Positions 28,663 to 38,439 are shown, numbered from the stretch's first letter. The stretch is DNA of 64,000 bases from Pseudomonas kermanshahensis (GCF_014269205.2 NZ_JABWRY020000001.1:124001-188000), one strand, 5' to 3'. The notes: a model not told the origin generated them from the sequence alone. Numbers and translations are program-made.

Positions 28663-29928
28663 TCAGAGGTGGATCGACAAGCCATCGGCCAGCGACTGCC
28701 GATAGGCTCGCCAGGCCGGCACGCTGCCCATCAGCAGTGCAGCCCCGAGGATAATAGCCAGCAGCGTCCATTCATGGGCACTCGGCAGGGCCAGCGGCAG
28801 GAACAACCCATAGTTGGCCTGCACATAGCCCTGCGCCAGGGCGATGCCGGTGTACAGCAAGCCTAGCCCGGCGACGATCCCCACCACGGCCAGCGACAGC
28901 GCCTCCAGTACCAGCAACCCGGCGATATGCCAAGGCCGGGCACCGACCGAGCGCAAGATCGCCATCTCCCGACGGCGCTCGTTGAGGCTGGTGAGAATCG
29001 CCGTCAGCATGCCGATCAACCCGGTCAGCACCACGAACAGCGAAACCACGAACAGCGCCTGCTCGGCGGTGCCCATCAGGCTCCAGAGCTCCTGCAGGGC
29101 CACCCCGGGCAAGATCGCCAGCAAGGGTTCGTTGCGGTACTCGTTGATTTCCCGTTGCAGGCTGAAGGTAGCGATCTTGCTGTTCAAACCAAGCATGAAC
29201 GCGGTGATGGCGGCAGGTTGCAGGTCCATGGTACGTGCCTGGTCGGCACTGATGCGCCCGGCACCGCGGGCGGGCACCCCGTTGTGCCAATCGATATGGA
29301 TCGCCTCCATGCCGCCCAGGCTGATATGCAGGGTGCGGTCGACCGGGGTGCCCGTACGCTTGAGCACGCCGACCACGGTGAACGGCTTGTCGTCATGCTT
29401 GACCAGGCTGATCGCCGCAACGCCATGCGCCAGTACCAGCTTGTCGCCCAGTGTGTAATGCAAGGCGTCGGCCACTTCGGCGCCGAGCACCACTTCGAAC
29501 GGGTCGTCAGCGAAGGCGCGGCCCTGGCTCAGCTCCAGGTGCTGCCTGCGGCCATATTGGTAGTGGCTGAAGTAGTCGCCGGTGGTGCCCATCACGCGAT
29601 AGCCGCGGTGCGAGTCGCCCAGCGAAATAGGGATCGCCCACTTCACCCGTGGGTCCTGGGCGTAATGCTGGTAGCTGTCCCAGCGGATGTTGTTGGTGGC
29701 GTTGCCAATACGAAACACCGAATACAGCAGCAGGTTCACCGAGCCCGAGCGGGCGCCGACGATCAGGTCGGTACCGCTGATGGTGCTGGCGAAGCTGGCG
29801 CGGGCTTCGGTGCGCACGCGCTCTACGGCCAGCAGCAGGCACACCGACAAGGCAATGGCGAACGCGGTGAGGAAGGCGGTGAAACGGCGGTTGGCCAGGC
29901 TGGCCAGGGCAAGACGAAGCAGGTACAT
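28663..29928 (-). CDS. ABC transporter permease, FtsX/MacB type
   Basis: The 421-residue protein has one N-terminal helix (FTAFLTAFAIALSVCLLLAV), a periplasmic domain of about 230 residues and three C-terminal helices with the FtsX motif GLIGMLTAILTSLNERRREMAILRSVGA (given here by key residues: ERRREMAILRSVGA). This is a type VII ABC architecture, more often used for mechanotransmission than import. It overlaps the ATPase by one base and belongs to the zinc-responsive operon. Confidence 0.9.
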   Translation of the reverse strand: MYLLRLALASLANRRFTAFLTAFAIALSVCLLLAVERVRTEARASFASTISGTDLIVGARSGSVNLLLYSVFRIGNATNNIRWDSYQHYAQDPRVKWAIPISLGDSHRGYRVMGTTGDYFSHYQYGRRQHLELSQGRAFADDPFEVVLGAEVADALHYTLGDKLVLAHGVAAISLVKHDDKPFTVVGVLKRTGTPVDRTLHISLGGMEAIHIDWHNGVPARGAGRISADQARTMDLQPAAITAFMLGLNSKIATFSLQREINEYRNEPLLAILPGVALQELWSLMGTAEQALFVVSLFVVLTGLIGMLTAILTSLNERRREMAILRSVGARPWHIAGLLVLEALSLAVVGIVAGLGLLYTGIALAQGYVQANYGLFLPLALPSAHEWTLLAIILGAALLMGSVPAWRAYRQSLADGLSIHL

Positions 29929-30638
29929 CAGGCCTCCCGGGGCTTGGCGGCGCGGTTGAGCTCGGCCAGGGAAAGGTGACGGTCGAACAGCGGTGCCAGG
30001 CTCTGGTCATGGCTGACGAACAACAGGCTGGCGCCGGCTGCCCGGCACTCGTCGAACAACAGGCGGATGAAGGCTTCGCGGGTGTCGGCATCGAGGGCCG
30101 AGGTCGGTTCGTCGGCGATCACCAATTCCGGCTGGCCGATCAGTGCTCGCGCAGCGGCCACCCGTTGTTGCTGGCCGATCGACAGGCTGTCGGCGCGCCG
30201 GGCAAGCAGGGCGGGGTCGCCCAGGCCCAGGTGGGCGAGCAGCGTGGCGGCGGCCTGGTCGACACTGCCATGGCGCTGGGCCGCGCGCGTGGCGCGGCTG
30301 CGCGAAAAGCGGCAAGGCAGCTCGACGTTCTCGCGCACCGACAGAAACGGCAGCAAGTTGAACTGCTGGAAGATGTAACCCGTGTGGTCGACCCGGAAGC
30401 GATCGCGCGCGCCTTGGCCGAGGCCACTGAGGTCGTGGCCGAGCAGGCGAATGCGGCCCTGGCCAGGCAGGTTCACGCCGCCCAGCAGGCCCAGCAGCGT
30501 GGTCTTGCCGCTGCCGCTGGGGCCTTTGAGAAACAACGCCTCGCCGGCCTCCAGCTGGAAGGCGGGAATATCCAGCAGGGCCGGTTGGCCAGGCCAGGCA
30601 AAGACCAGGTCATGCAGTTCGATCAGCGGCTGGCCCAT
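29928..30638 (-). CDS. ABC transporter ATPase, LolD/MacB type
   Basis: The 236-residue ATPase has Walker A GPSGSGKTTLL, Q-loop FQQFNLLPFLSV, a slightly unusual signature LSIGQQQRVAAARAL and Walker B LVIADEPTSALD. The start follows the stop of the DUF2796 gene directly, so the operon is tightly coupled. It energises the MacB-like permease encoded next. Confidence 0.93.
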   Translation of the reverse strand: MGQPLIELHDLVFAWPGQPALLDIPAFQLEAGEALFLKGPSGSGKTTLLGLLGGVNLPGQGRIRLLGHDLSGLGQGARDRFRVDHTGYIFQQFNLLPFLSVRENVELPCRFSRSRATRAAQRHGSVDQAAATLLAHLGLGDPALLARRADSLSIGQQQRVAAARALIGQPELVIADEPTSALDADTREAFIRLLFDECRAAGASLLFVSHDQSLAPLFDRHLSLAELNRAAKPREA

Positions 30639-31214
30639 TCAGAACGCGACCGCGGCCTTGGCGGGTGTCGCTTCAACGCCTTTCTGACCTTTAGGGCCGA
30701 TCAGTTGCACGTTGATCTTCTGGGTAGCCGGGAAGGCCTTGAACAGCGGGGCAAGGTCGATCTGGGTGAGGCTGTCCGGGTTGGCACAGGTCAGTTGGTA
30801 ATGCGCACCAATGTCGCTGTGCTCATGGCCGTGCTCATGCTCGTCGTCATCGTCGTCGGCTTTCGGGGCATCTCCGAACAGCGGGCTTTCCAGCGCCTGT
30901 GCATCGTCCTTGCACCCAGCGGCTGCTGCCAGGCCGAACAGCTGCAAGGGTTGCTCGAGCTGCTGGCGCACGGCGGCGACCTTGGCTTTGTCGGCATCGC
31001 TATTGGCAGCGTGCTCGAAACCGACCAGGTTCATCGCCGGGCTGTCCAGTTCCAGCTCCAGGGTGTTGCCATCGAGCACGGCGTTGAGCTTGGCCACGCC
31101 ATGCTCATGGGCGCCGAGGGTGCCATGGGCGTGATCATGGTCATGGTCATCGTGGGCATGGGCCATGGCGAGGGGCAGCAGAGCGAAGGGCAGGGCGAGC
31201 AGCAGGCGACGCAT
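30639..31214 (-). CDS. DUF2796 (ZrgA-like) zinc-binding periplasmic protein
   Basis: The 191-residue protein has a signal peptide (RRLLLALPFALLPLAMAHA) followed by a His/Asp-rich segment HDDHDHDHAHGT at the mature N-terminus. A second His/Asp/Glu cluster lies near residue 120 (DDDDDEHEHGHEH). Such stretches bind zinc. It is the first gene of the DUF2796-ATPase-permease-DUF3299 operon and has a Zur-like box just upstream, so zinc-starvation expression is expected. Confidence 0.9.
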   Translation of the reverse strand: MRRLLLALPFALLPLAMAHAHDDHDHDHAHGTLGAHEHGVAKLNAVLDGNTLELELDSPAMNLVGFEHAANSDADKAKVAAVRQQLEQPLQLFGLAAAAGCKDDAQALESPLFGDAPKADDDDDEHEHGHEHSDIGAHYQLTCANPDSLTQIDLAPLFKAFPATQKINVQLIGPKGQKGVEATPAKAAVAF

Positions 31215-31244
31215 GGAAGACTCCAGGAGCAGGCTGAGAATGAT

Positions 31245-31268
31245 TTGGTAATGTTATAACAATTTTTC
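31245..31268 (-). promoter_or_regulatory. Candidate Zur box
   Basis: A perfect TGTTATAACA palindrome (31252-31261) within TTGGTAATGTTATAACAAT lies about 37 bp before the DUF2796 start. The core matches the AT-rich GTTAT/ATAAC motif of gamma-proteobacterial Zur sites. Confidence 0.7.
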
Positions 31269-31347
31269 CGCCTGCCGCCAGCCTGTGTGGCGCAGGTTTC
31301 ATGTTGCTGTAGCATGGCTGCATTGACCTGCGTTCAAGGAAAGCATC

Positions 31348-31689
31348 GTGAGAATTCGTGGACAGATTGGTGACTGGCCCGTGGACCTGACTGTCGAGCT
31401 GGAGCCGGCCGAGTGGGCGCAGTTGGGGCGGCACCTCGAGGTGCCGGTTACCGCCGAAGCGGCGGCCGCCTCGCCAGCAGCGCCGCGGCAAGATGATGGG
31501 CAGTGGGCCGCAGCACGCGACGTGCTGCGCCAGGCTGGGCAGATGAATGGGCCAGCGTTGCTGGACCGCCTGGAAGTGCTGGCGGGGAGTACCGCGGCGG
31601 GCAAGCGACTGCTGGTGCGGTTGCGGCACAGCAGCGAGGTGAAGGTGGAAAGTGGCGCGGATGCGCCGGTGTATCACTGGGTCGGCTGA
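31348..31689 (+). CDS. Conserved hypothetical protein
   Basis: The 113-residue soluble protein starts at a GTG preceded by AAGGAA. An N-terminal beta-rich segment (RIRGQIGDWPVDLTVELEPAEW) given by key residues GDWPVDLTVEL, an Ala/Pro linker and a helical C-terminal half (LLDRLEVLAGSTAAGKRLLVRL) by key residues GKRLLVRLRHS. No family recognised. It lies divergent from the zinc operon with the Zur box in the shared region. Confidence 0.65.
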   Translation: MRIRGQIGDWPVDLTVELEPAEWAQLGRHLEVPVTAEAAAASPAAPRQDDGQWAAARDVLRQAGQMNGPALLDRLEVLAGSTAAGKRLLVRLRHSSEVKVESGADAPVYHWVG

Positions 31690-31709
31690 CAAGGTCACAC
31701 GCGTTCGGG

Positions 31710-31802
31710 GTAGGAGCAGCCTTGTGCTGCGAAGAGGCCGGTGAAAGTAGCGCAGATTGACTGTGCTTTCACCGGCCTCTTCGCAGCACAAGGCTGTTCC
31801 TA
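31710..31802. repeat. REP pair (inverted)
   Basis: Arms 31710-31748 and 31766-31802 are reverse complements built on TAGGAGCAGCCTTGTGCTGCG and CACCGGCCTCTTCGCAGCAC. It lies between two convergent genes. Confidence 0.88.
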
Positions 31803-31818
31803 AAATGGTGTGCCTGCC

Positions 31819-32691
31819 TCAGAACAGGGCTGAAGACAGCTTGCGGCGGTAGACGCTCACCAGCGGATGATCACCGCCCAGCAGTTCGAACACCTGCAAC
31901 ATCGCCTTCTGCGGCAACCCGTTCTCGTAGCCGCGGTTGCGCTTGAACAGCTTCAACAAACCCTCCAGCGCCGCCTCGTACTGCTGGCGGGCCAGTTGCT
32001 GAATGCTCAACTGGTAGGCCGCTTCATCGTCCTCTGGGTTCTGCGCCAGGCGGCTCTTCAGGTCGGCGACTTCTGGCAGGCTGGCAGCCTGGCGCAGGAA
32101 GGTCAGCTGTGCCTTGGCACCGGCCAGGGCTGCCTTGTGCTCGTCGGTCTTGACCGCGTCCAGCACCACCTGGGCCTCGCCCAGCTCGCCCCGCTCAGCC
32201 AGGCAACGGGCGTACAGGATCAGCGCCTCAGCATTGCTGTTGTCTTCACCCAGCAGCGCCTGGAGCAGTGCTTCGGCCTCGGCGAAGCGGCTTTCGGCGA
32301 ACAGCGCCTTGGCCTGCTCCAGCGGCGATGCGGCGGGCGGGGCCGGCATCTGCACGTGCGGTTCGAGCAGCGCGCGGATTGCCGACTCCGGCTGCGCCCC
32401 GGCAAAACCGTCGACCGGCTGGCCGTCTTTGAACAGCACCACGGTCGGCAGGCTGCGAATGCCGAACTGGGCGACCACCTGCTGCTCTACGTCGCAGTTG
32501 ATCTTGGCCAGCAGCAGCTCGCCCTGGTAACCCTCGGCGATTTTCGCCAGCAGTGGCATCAGCGCCTTGCAGGGCGCGCACCACTCAGCCCAGAAGTCCA
32601 CCAGGACCGGTTTGTGGAAGGAGTTTTCGATGACCAATTGCTGGAAGGTGGCATCGGTGGCGTCGAAAATGTACGGCGTGTCTTGGCTCAT
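31819..32691 (-). CDS. cnoX: Thioredoxin-TPR co-chaperone CnoX (YbbN)
   Basis: The 290-residue protein pairs a thioredoxin domain (about residues 1-110) with a TPR-like helical C-terminus. The active site is CAPC (Cys38, Cys41), so both redox cysteines are kept, unlike E. coli CnoX, which has only one. It binds unfolded proteins under oxidative stress and hands them to GroEL and DnaK. It stands alone, downstream of a SAM methyltransferase gene. Confidence 0.92.
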   Translation of the reverse strand: MSQDTPYIFDATDATFQQLVIENSFHKPVLVDFWAEWCAPCKALMPLLAKIAEGYQGELLLAKINCDVEQQVVAQFGIRSLPTVVLFKDGQPVDGFAGAQPESAIRALLEPHVQMPAPPAASPLEQAKALFAESRFAEAEALLQALLGEDNSNAEALILYARCLAERGELGEAQVVLDAVKTDEHKAALAGAKAQLTFLRQAASLPEVADLKSRLAQNPEDDEAAYQLSIQQLARQQYEAALEGLLKLFKRNRGYENGLPQKAMLQVFELLGGDHPLVSVYRRKLSSALF

Positions 32692-32722
32692 CGCGACTCT
32701 CGCAAACTCGTGAATGGCACCA

Positions 32723-33382
32723 CTATAAAGGCTCGCGGCTGGCGTGGTACAGGCTGACCCGGCGGAATTCGTGGGGCTCGGCCAGGTCCGGCAGGGTCAG
32801 CGCGTCGAGCACGCCCAATTGTTGGTACAGCGGGTGGCTGAAGTCGCGAACCCGCGAGTCGGCCACCAGCGCCTGGCGACCGCGGCCGAGGAAGGCATCG
32901 AGCAGTGGCAGGTTGGCGCGGTCATACAGCACATCGGCGACCAGAATCAGGTCGAAGCGGTCGTCCTCGGCGAAAAAATCGTTGCTGTAGCCGAGCTCCA
33001 CCCCGTTCAACGCGGCGTTGGCGCGGCAGGCGTCAAGGGCCAGTGGGTCGAGGTCGCACGCCACCACTTCAAGGGCGCCTGCGCGGGCTGCGGCAATGCC
33101 GGCGATGCCGCTGCCCGCGCCAAAATCGAGCACACGCTTGCCCGCCACCCATGCCGGGTGTGCGGCCAGGTAGCGGGCCATGGCCAGGCCGCTGGCCCAG
33201 CAGAAGCTCCAGTACGGAGGTTCTTCGAGAATGCGCCGGGTTTCTTCGCTGCTGAAGGCGCGGTCCATGTTCTGGTCGTCGATCAGCCACAGTTTCAATT
33301 CGCAGTCAGGCAGGTCGCTGACCACCAGGCGCGCTTCGCCGATCAGGCCACTGAGGGCCTGTTGCAGTGCCAGTGGCGCCAC
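32723..33382 (-). CDS. Class I SAM-dependent methyltransferase (ETFB-KMT/METTL20-like)
   Basis: The 219-residue protein has motif [20 protein letters not shown] (residues about 84-102) and motif [10 protein letters not shown], then [11 protein letters not shown], which resembles the DxxY/D-V-x-Y signature of lysine methyltransferases of electron-transfer flavoprotein beta. [18 protein letters not shown] matches the N-terminal helix of that group. It starts at a GTG directly after the stop of the lipoprotein gene. A protein-lysine target is a reasonable guess. Confidence 0.82.
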   Translation of the reverse strand: MAPLALQQALSGLIGEARLVVSDLPDCELKLWLIDDQNMDRAFSSEETRRILEEPPYWSFCWASGLAMARYLAAHPAWVAGKRVLDFGAGSGIAGIAAARAGALEVVACDLDPLALDACRANAALNGVELGYSNDFFAEDDRFDLILVADVLYDRANLPLLDAFLGRGRQALVADSRVRDFSHPLYQQLGVLDALTLPDLAEPHEFRRVSLYHASREPL

Positions 33383-33835
33383 TTACGGTGCCTTCTCGAA
33401 ACGCAGCGGGCCGGTGGCCTGGGTTTGCGGCTGGGCGATGCGCACAGGGGGCAGGTGCATGATCAACTGCCCGGAGCTGCTGGCGCGGCCGCGCAGTTCG
33501 ACGCGGGCACCGGCCGGGAAGGCTTCGGGGTTGAAGCGCAACTGATAAGGCAGCGCCTGCCCGGTGCCAGTCAGGTTGCTGCTGGCCAGCAGGCGTTGCG
33601 GGCGGTCGCGTTCGTCGATCACCAGCAGGGCCAGCTCCACGTCGGCGCCGGCCGGGATTTCCAGCAAAGTACCGCTCAGCTCGCGCTGGTAGGCGGGCAG
33701 CGGGCCAAGCGGTTGGGCCTTCTTGGCCACTTTGGCTGGCGCAGGCGCCTGGCCTTGATCGGGCTTGGGCTGGTCGCTACCGCAAGCGGCAAGCAGGGCG
33801 GCGCAGCACAGCACGACGAGCGCTCGATAGTGCAT
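33383..33835 (-). CDS. YbaY/YscW-like lipoprotein
   Basis: The 150-residue protein has a lipoprotein signal with lipobox LLAAC (Cys18) after [13 protein letters not shown] beta-rich domain follows ([23 protein letters not shown] by key residues [13 protein letters not shown], then [20 protein letters not shown]), which is the YbaY/secretion-chaperone fold pattern. The start at 33835 is preferred to one five codons upstream because it begins the signal peptide. Outer-membrane anchoring is likely; function unknown. Confidence 0.8.
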   Translation of the reverse strand: MHYRALVVLCCAALLAACGSDQPKPDQGQAPAPAKVAKKAQPLGPLPAYQRELSGTLLEIPAGADVELALLVIDERDRPQRLLASSNLTGTGQALPYQLRFNPEAFPAGARVELRGRASSSGQLIMHLPPVRIAQPQTQATGPLRFEKAP

Positions 33836-33940
33836 TGGGGCTTCCTTCACGGGCAGATTTCCCTGGATGTTAACCCCTTTGGCTTGTCTTGCCAGTGGGA
33901 TGCGCTACCATGGCCCTCCCTTTTTTTGTTGCCTGCCACC

Positions 33941-34405
33941 ATGCACTGTCCCTTTTGCGGTGCCAACGACACCAAGGTCATCGACTCTCGTCTTGTCGCC
34001 GAGGGCGAGCAAGTGCGCCGCCGCCGCGAGTGCGTTGCCTGCGGCGAGCGTTTCACTACCTTCGAAACCGCCGAACTGGTGCTGCCCCGGCTGATCAAGC
34101 AGGACGGCACGCGCCAGCCTTTCGACGAAGACAAGTTGCGTGCAGGCATGCAGCGGGCGCTGGAAAAACGCCCGGTCAGCGTCGAGCGCCTGGAAGCGGC
34201 GCTGGCGCACATCAAGAGCCGCCTGCGTGCCACCGGCGAGCGCGAGGTCAAGTCACTGGTGGTGGGTGAAATGGTGATGGCCGAGCTGCGCAAGCTCGAC
34301 GAGGTAGCCTATATCCGCTTCGCCTCGGTCTACCGACGCTTCCAGGACCTCGACGAATTCCGCGAAGAAATCGACCGCCTGGCCCGTGAGCCAGCTAAAG
34401 AGTGA
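33941..34405 (+). CDS. nrdR: Ribonucleotide reductase repressor NrdR
   Basis: The 154-residue regulator has an N-terminal zinc ribbon (CPFCG at 3-7, CVACGERF at 31-38) and an ATP-cone domain (about residues 49-139). It senses ATP/dATP and represses nrd genes at NrdR boxes. It sits at the head of the riboflavin operon, ahead of ribD, as in most gamma-proteobacteria. Confidence 0.97.
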   Translation: MHCPFCGANDTKVIDSRLVAEGEQVRRRRECVACGERFTTFETAELVLPRLIKQDGTRQPFDEDKLRAGMQRALEKRPVSVERLEAALAHIKSRLRATGEREVKSLVVGEMVMAELRKLDEVAYIRFASVYRRFQDLDEFREEIDRLAREPAKE

Positions 34406-34407
34406 GC

Positions 34408-35538
34408 ATGCCCAGCCAGACCGCGATCCTCGATGCCCACTACATGGCCCGCGCCCTGGAGCTGGCCCGCAAGGGTATTTACAGCACCCACCCCAACCCG
34501 CGTGTGGGGTGCGTGATCGTGCGCGATGGCGAGGTGGTCGGCGAAGGCTGGCACGTGCGCGCTGGCGAGCCCCATGCCGAGGTGCATGCCCTGCGCCAGG
34601 CCGGTGAACGCGCCCGCGGCGCTTGCGCCTATGTCACCCTCGAACCGTGCAGCCACCATGGCCGCACGCCGCCGTGCGCCGAAGCGCTGGTCAAGGCTGG
34701 CGTGGCCCGCGTGGTGGCCGCGATGCAAGACCCCAACCCGCAAGTGGCGGGGCAGGGGCTGCGGCGCCTGGCAGAGGCCGGTATCGAGGTCAGCAGCGGA
34801 GTGCTTGAAGCTGAGGCCCGCGCGCTCAACCCAGGTTTTCTCAAGCGCATGGAGCATGGCCTGCCGTTTGTCAGGGCCAAGCTGGCCATGAGCCTGGACG
34901 GCCGCACGGCCATGGCCAGCGGCGAAAGCCAGTGGATTACCGGCCCTGCCGCCCGCGCTGCGGTTCAGCGGCTGCGCGCGCGCTCCAGTGTGGTGCTCAC
35001 CAGCGCCGCCAGCGTGCTGGCCGACAATGCGCGTATGACGGTACGGGGCGCAGAGCTGGGCCTGGACGACGAAACCCTCGCCCTGGCCTTGAGCCGCACG
35101 CCGTTGCGCGTGCTGATCGATGGCCGCCTGCGCCTGCCGCTGGATGCGCCGTTCTTCCAGGCCGGCCCGGCCCTGGTGGTGACGGCCGCCGCTGAAGCGC
35201 CTCGTTACGCCGAGGCAGGCCATGAGCTGTTGAGCCTGCCAGGCACCGATGGCCAGGTCGATCTGCCCGCGTTGATGGGTGTGCTGGCCGCGCGTGGCGT
35301 CAACGAGATTCTGCTGGAAGCCGGCGCAGGCCTGGCTGGCGCGTTCGCCCGGCAAGGCCTGATCGACGAATACCAGTTGTTCGTCGCCGGCACCTTCCTG
35401 GGTTCCCAGGCCCGCCCGCTGCTGGACTGGCCCCTGGCGAAGATGAGCGAAGCACCGCGACTGAAAATTACCGAAATGCGCGCAGTGGGCGATGACTGGC
35501 GGGTCACGGCCATCCCCCTGCCGGCGCCCGGCGTATAA
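34408..35538 (+). CDS. ribD: Bifunctional pyrimidine deaminase/reductase of riboflavin synthesis
   Basis: The 376-residue enzyme deaminates and then reduces the pyrimidine made from GTP. The zinc deaminase site is HAE (His56, Glu58) with PCSHHGRTPPC (Cys81, Cys90). The reductase half has KLAMSLDGRTA and LLEAGAGLAGAF. The ATG at 34408 is chosen over a GTG two codons upstream; the gene overlaps nrdR closely. Length fits the family. Confidence 0.97.
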   Translation: MPSQTAILDAHYMARALELARKGIYSTHPNPRVGCVIVRDGEVVGEGWHVRAGEPHAEVHALRQAGERARGACAYVTLEPCSHHGRTPPCAEALVKAGVARVVAAMQDPNPQVAGQGLRRLAEAGIEVSSGVLEAEARALNPGFLKRMEHGLPFVRAKLAMSLDGRTAMASGESQWITGPAARAAVQRLRARSSVVLTSAASVLADNARMTVRGAELGLDDETLALALSRTPLRVLIDGRLRLPLDAPFFQAGPALVVTAAAEAPRYAEAGHELLSLPGTDGQVDLPALMGVLAARGVNEILLEAGAGLAGAFARQGLIDEYQLFVAGTFLGSQARPLLDWPLAKMSEAPRLKITEMRAVGDDWRVTAIPLPAPGV

Positions 35539-35580
35539 TGCCTGGCTTGCCCTGCGCAACCCGTTCTTGAGGAAGACCCC

Positions 35581-36246
35581 ATGTTCACCGGCATCATCGA
35601 ATCCATCGGCACCATTCGCAGCATGACCCCCAAGGGCGGCGACGTGCGCGTCTACGTCGAGACCGGCAAGCTCGACCTGGGTGACGTCAAGCTTGGCGAC
35701 AGCATCGCCGTCAACGGCGTGTGCCTGACCGCCGTCGAGCTGCCGGGCAATGGGTTCTGGGCCGACGTCAGCGTCGAGACCCTCAAGCGCACCGCCTTCA
35801 TCGACCTCAAGAGCGGCAGCAAGGTCAACCTGGAAAAAGCCCTGACCCCCACCACCCGCCTGGGCGGTCACCTGGTCAGCGGCCACGTCGACGGCGTCGG
35901 CGAAATCATCTCGCGCAGCGATAACGCCCGCGCCATCCAGTTCCGCGTGCGTGCACCCAAGGAGCTGGCCAAGTACATCGCCCACAAGGGTTCGATCACC
36001 GTCGACGGCACCAGCCTGACGGTCAATGAGGTCAATGGCGCCGAATTCGAGCTGACCATTGTCCCGCACACCCTGTCCGAAACCATCATGGCCGACTACC
36101 GCGCAGGTCGTCGGGTCAACCTTGAGGTCGACCTGCTGGCCCGTTACCTGGAGCGTCTGCTGCTGGGTGACAAGGCGGCCGAACCGAGCAAGGGCAGTGG
36201 CATTACCGAAAGCTTCCTGGCCGCCAACGGCTTCTTGAAATCCTGA
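35581..36246 (+). CDS. ribE: Riboflavin synthase alpha subunit
   Basis: The 221-residue trimeric enzyme makes riboflavin from two lumazines. The start MFTGIIESIG, the internal lumazine-binding repeats (about 1-95 and 97-195) and GDSIAVNGVCLTA and GSITVDGTSLTV match the family. AGGAAGA precedes the ATG. It lies between ribD and ribBA in the operon. Confidence 0.97.
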   Translation: MFTGIIESIGTIRSMTPKGGDVRVYVETGKLDLGDVKLGDSIAVNGVCLTAVELPGNGFWADVSVETLKRTAFIDLKSGSKVNLEKALTPTTRLGGHLVSGHVDGVGEIISRSDNARAIQFRVRAPKELAKYIAHKGSITVDGTSLTVNEVNGAEFELTIVPHTLSETIMADYRAGRRVNLEVDLLARYLERLLLGDKAAEPSKGSGITESFLAANGFLKS

Positions 36247-36264
36247 TTGAGAAGGGGGTGCCGA

Positions 36265-37356
36265 GTGGCGCTCAACAGCATCGAAGAACTGGTCGAAGAC
36301 ATCCGCCAGGGCAAAATGGTCATCCTCATGGATGACGAAGACCGCGAAAACGAAGGCGACATCATCATGGCAGCCGAGTGCTGCCTGCCTGAGCACATCA
36401 ATTTCATGGCCAAGCACGCCCGCGGCTTGATCTGCATGCCGATGACCCGTGAGCGCTGCGAAACGCTGAAGCTGCCGCTGATGGCGCCGCGCAACGGGTC
36501 CGGCTTCGGCACCAAGTTCACCGTGTCGATCGAAGCCGCCGAAGGCGTCACCACCGGTATTTCCGCTGCCGACCGCGCGCGTACCGTGCAAGCGGCCGCG
36601 GCCAAGGACGCCAAGGCCGAAGACATCGTCAGCCCGGGCCACATCTTCCCGCTGATGGCCCAGCCCGGCGGCACCCTGGCCCGTGCCGGCCACACCGAAG
36701 CCGCCTGCGACCTGGCGCGCATGGCAGGCTTCGAGCCGAGCGGCGTGATCTGCGAAGTGATGAACGATGACGGCACTATGTCGCGCCGTGCCGAGCTTGA
36801 AGTGTTCGCCGCCGAGCATGGCCTGAAGATCGGCACCATCGCCGACCTGATCCACTACCGCATGATCCACGAACGTACCGTGCAGCGCGTTTCCGAGCAG
36901 CCGGTCGAAAGCGAATTGGGCGAGTTCAACCTGGTCACCTACCGCGACGCGGTGGAAGGCGACGTGCACATGGCCCTGACCCTGGGCAAAATCTGCGCTG
37001 AAGAGCCGACCCTGGTACGCGTGCACAACATGGACCCGCTGCGCGACCTGCTGCTGGTCAAGCAGCCGGGCCGCTGGAGCCTGCGCGCGGCCATGGCTGC
37101 CGTGGCCGAGGCCGGCAGCGGCGTGGTGCTGCTGCTGGGCCACCCGCTGGACGGCGACGTGCTGCTGGCGCACATCCGCGAAAGCGCGGGTGATGCACCG
37201 ACCAAGGCACCGACCACCTACAGCACCGTCGGCGCCGGTTCGCAGATCCTGCGCGACCTCGGTGTGCGCAAGATGCGCCTGATGAGTTCGCCGATGAAGT
37301 TCAATGCGATATCCGGATTCGATCTGGAAGTTGTAGAATACGTGCCCTCCGAGTGA
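36265..37356 (+). CDS. ribBA: DHBP synthase fused to a degenerate GTP cyclohydrolase II domain
   Basis: The 363-residue protein starts at a GTG preceded by GAAGGGGG. The N-terminal DHBP synthase domain (about residues 1-205) is intact: [16 protein letters not shown] and HTEAACDLA. The C-terminal GTP cyclohydrolase II fold (about 206-363) has lost the three zinc Cys and the RQEGRGIGL loop, where [10 protein letters not shown] stands instead. This half therefore cannot catalyse the zinc-dependent reaction. A separate complete ribA lies at 40887. Confidence 0.95.
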   Translation: MALNSIEELVEDIRQGKMVILMDDEDRENEGDIIMAAECCLPEHINFMAKHARGLICMPMTRERCETLKLPLMAPRNGSGFGTKFTVSIEAAEGVTTGISAADRARTVQAAAAKDAKAEDIVSPGHIFPLMAQPGGTLARAGHTEAACDLARMAGFEPSGVICEVMNDDGTMSRRAELEVFAAEHGLKIGTIADLIHYRMIHERTVQRVSEQPVESELGEFNLVTYRDAVEGDVHMALTLGKICAEEPTLVRVHNMDPLRDLLLVKQPGRWSLRAAMAAVAEAGSGVVLLLGHPLDGDVLLAHIRESAGDAPTKAPTTYSTVGAGSQILRDLGVRKMRLMSSPMKFNAISGFDLEVVEYVPSE

Positions 37357-37447
37357 CTTGAGACGGCGCGCGCGCCCTCACGCTCGAGTCCAAACCCTCC
37401 CGAGGCCGCCAGCGAGCGGCCTCGCTCTTGAAGATGAGAACATCGGA

Positions 37448-37924
37448 ATGACCCTGAAGACCATCGAAGGTACCTTCATCGCCCCCAAAGGTCGCTATGC
37501 TTTGGTGGTTGGCCGCTTCAACAGCTTCGTCGTCGAAAGCCTGGTAAGCGGTGCCGTTGATGCCCTGGTACGCCACGGTGTCAGCGAAAGCGACATCACC
37601 ATCATCCGTGCCCCGGGCGCGTTCGAAATCCCGCTGGTGGCACAGAAGGTCGCCCAGCAAGGCGCGTACGACGCGATCATCGCCCTGGGCGCCGTGATCC
37701 GCGGTGGTACCCCGCACTTCGAATACGTGGCGGGCGAATGCACCAAGGGCCTGGCCCAGGTGTCCATGGAGTTCGGTGTTCCGGTGGCCTTCGGCGTTCT
37801 GACCGTCGACTCCATCGAGCAGGCCATCGAGCGTTCCGGCACCAAAGCCGGCAACAAAGGTGCTGAAGCTGCCCTGTCCGCTCTGGAAATGGTCAGTCTG
37901 CTGGCGCAGTTGGAGGCCAAGTGA
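37448..37924 (+). CDS. ribH: 6,7-dimethyl-8-ribityllumazine synthase
   Basis: The 158-residue capsid-forming enzyme has [39 protein letters not shown] and [11 protein letters not shown], all active-site signatures. The ATG lies 8 bp after CGGAA. It overlaps nusB by 4 bp (GTGA). Confidence 0.97.
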   Translation: MTLKTIEGTFIAPKGRYALVVGRFNSFVVESLVSGAVDALVRHGVSESDITIIRAPGAFEIPLVAQKVAQQGAYDAIIALGAVIRGGTPHFEYVAGECTKGLAQVSMEFGVPVAFGVLTVDSIEQAIERSGTKAGNKGAEAALSALEMVSLLAQLEAK

Positions 37925-38421
37925 TTAGCGACGAAAGCGATCGTTTCAACCCGCGCGATCCAAAACCTGCGGATGCCGGCAAGCCCTCGAAGAGCGCCAA
38001 GCGCCGCGAAGCCCGCAAGCTCGCGACTCAGGCGCTGTACCAGTGGCACATGGCGCGTCAGTCGGTGAACGAGATCGAAGCGCAGTTCCGGGTCGATAAC
38101 GATTTCACCGATGTCGATGGCGCCTACTTCCGCGAAATCCTGCATGGGGTTCCGACCAAGAAGGACGAGATCGACGCGGCCCTGAAGCCTTGCCTGGCGC
38201 TCGCGCTGGAAGAGCTCGACCCGGTTGAACTGGCTGTGCTGCGGTTGTCCACCTGGGAACTGATGATGCGCGCCGATGTGCCGTACCGTGTCGTGATCAA
38301 CGAAGGTGTCGAGCTGGCCAAGGTCTTCGGTGCCACCGACGGCCACAAGTTCGTCAACGGCGTGCTGGACAAGCTCGCCCCTTCGCTGCGCGAAGCGGAA
38401 GTCAAGGCGAACAAGCGCTGA
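37921..38421 (+). CDS. nusB: Transcription antitermination factor NusB
   Basis: The 166-residue protein starts at GTG overlapping the ribH stop. [15 protein letters not shown] is the RNA-binding Arg-rich N-terminus, and [26 protein letters not shown] the conserved end (key residues: [17 protein letters not shown]). It works with NusE in rRNA antitermination. The ribH-nusB-thiL order is conserved. Confidence 0.97.
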   Translation: MISDESDRFNPRDPKPADAGKPSKSAKRREARKLATQALYQWHMARQSVNEIEAQFRVDNDFTDVDGAYFREILHGVPTKKDEIDAALKPCLALALEELDPVELAVLRLSTWELMMRADVPYRVVINEGVELAKVFGATDGHKFVNGVLDKLAPSLREAEVKANKR

Positions 38422-38439
38422 TCCCGGCGCTGGCGGACC

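Noticed and set aside
34330..37173. A 947-codon open frame on the minus strand across ribD, ribE and ribBA
   Set aside because: It is the antisense of genes with clear motifs; in GC-rich Pseudomonas DNA such long frames are common and it has no recognisable domain.
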